A model generated the notes under the pieces. That model saw only the letters and a list, made by a program, of their open reading frames with translations, did no database searches and was not told the origin of the DNA. This document shows, piece by piece, positions 13,977 through 14,074 of a stretch of DNA of 14,074 nucleotides. Source of the stretch: Rhodobacteraceae bacterium UBA6273 (GTDB lineage: Bacteria > Pseudomonadota > Alphaproteobacteria > Rhodobacterales > Rhodobacteraceae); assembly GCA_002440625.1 (NCBI GenBank), contig DJUV01000106.1:1-14074 (forward strand). Direction: 5' to 3'. A program made the translations under genes and the position numbers. The first letter of the stretch is position 1. The number at the start of each line of letters is the position of its first letter.

Positions 13977-14074
13977 CGGCCGATGGGTGATGCTGGCAAG
14001 CCTGTCGCGCGGTCGTGGCTTGTGCCGGTTGCCAGAGGTGATCGGGTCTTTGCCCTGTCGTGTCTGCGTTCTGG
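13977..14074 (+). repeat. Dispersed direct repeat, copy 2 (cut by window edge)
   Basis: Second copy of the repeat at 11258-11353, same orientation. The final 37 bases (14038-14074) differ from copy 1 at three positions, all inside a four-base block. The match runs right up to the last base, so the repeat probably continues outside the window. Confidence 0.7.

Larger units (their letters stand above)
13733..14074. other. Gene-free palindrome-rich region at the right edge
   Basis: No supported gene in these 342 bases. A minus-strand frame is open from the window edge to a stop at 13713-13715 (119 codons), but it has no visible start, uses A-ending codons more than the real genes here, and passes through hairpins, so it is not called. 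The left half holds several palindromes, the right half a repeat copy. Confidence 0.55.

Noticed and set aside
13713..14074. Edge-open minus-strand frame of 119 codons
   Set aside because: No start is visible, it crosses strong palindromes, and its third-position composition is less GC-rich than the real genes here. It could still be the end of a gene outside the window, but I cannot support it.

Overview
This is a high-GC stretch of about 14 kb (roughly two thirds G+C by eye). Its gene content is typical of plasmids and integrative elements of alphaproteobacteria, most likely Rhodobacterales-like. There are no rRNA, tRNA or core metabolic genes. The cargo is families I associate with conjugative or integrative accessory DNA: antirestriction protein, strawberry-notch methylase-helicase, Toprim protein, DUF2493, DUF736, DUF7007 and two toxin-antitoxin pairs. 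No integrase, relaxase, replication or partition gene lies in the window, so plasmid and chromosomal island cannot be told apart.

Layout. 1-2093 (+): four small uncharacterised genes in two tightly packed pairs, separated by a clear stem-loop terminator; the last carries a DUF7007-like domain. 2127-2746 (-): a ParD/ParE-like toxin-antitoxin operon with a perfect palindrome in its promoter. 3022-8940 (+): an ArdB/KlcA-type antirestriction gene with its own terminator, then a 1436-residue fusion of a methyltransferase-like domain to a strawberry-notch helicase, translationally coupled to a Toprim-domain gene. 9268-10200 (+): a coiled-coil/DUF2493 (SLOG-type) protein. 10242-11144 (-): an uncharacterised protein with a Cys/His cluster. 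11906-12232 (+): DUF736. 12392-13732 (+): a Xre/RES-type toxin-antitoxin pair.

The non-coding DNA is unusually structured. Two related hairpin elements (9091-9156 and 11691-11790) share an outer stem of the type CCGACTnTnTT and enclose a GC-rich hairpin. A GGCCGC/GCGGCC hairpin with a five-base loop sits just upstream of both DUF2493 and DUF736, and related GC-rich leader sequence precedes the antirestriction and helicase genes. A dispersed direct repeat of about 97 bp occurs at 11258-11353 and again at the right edge, where it is cut by the window. A run of palindromes follows the RES toxin gene.

Functional reading (inference): the central block looks like an anti-defence and DNA-handling module, combining restriction evasion with a DarB-like methylase-helicase and a Toprim partner. 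It is flanked by two stabilising toxin-antitoxin systems. The shared leader hairpins suggest several of these genes are co-ordinately controlled.
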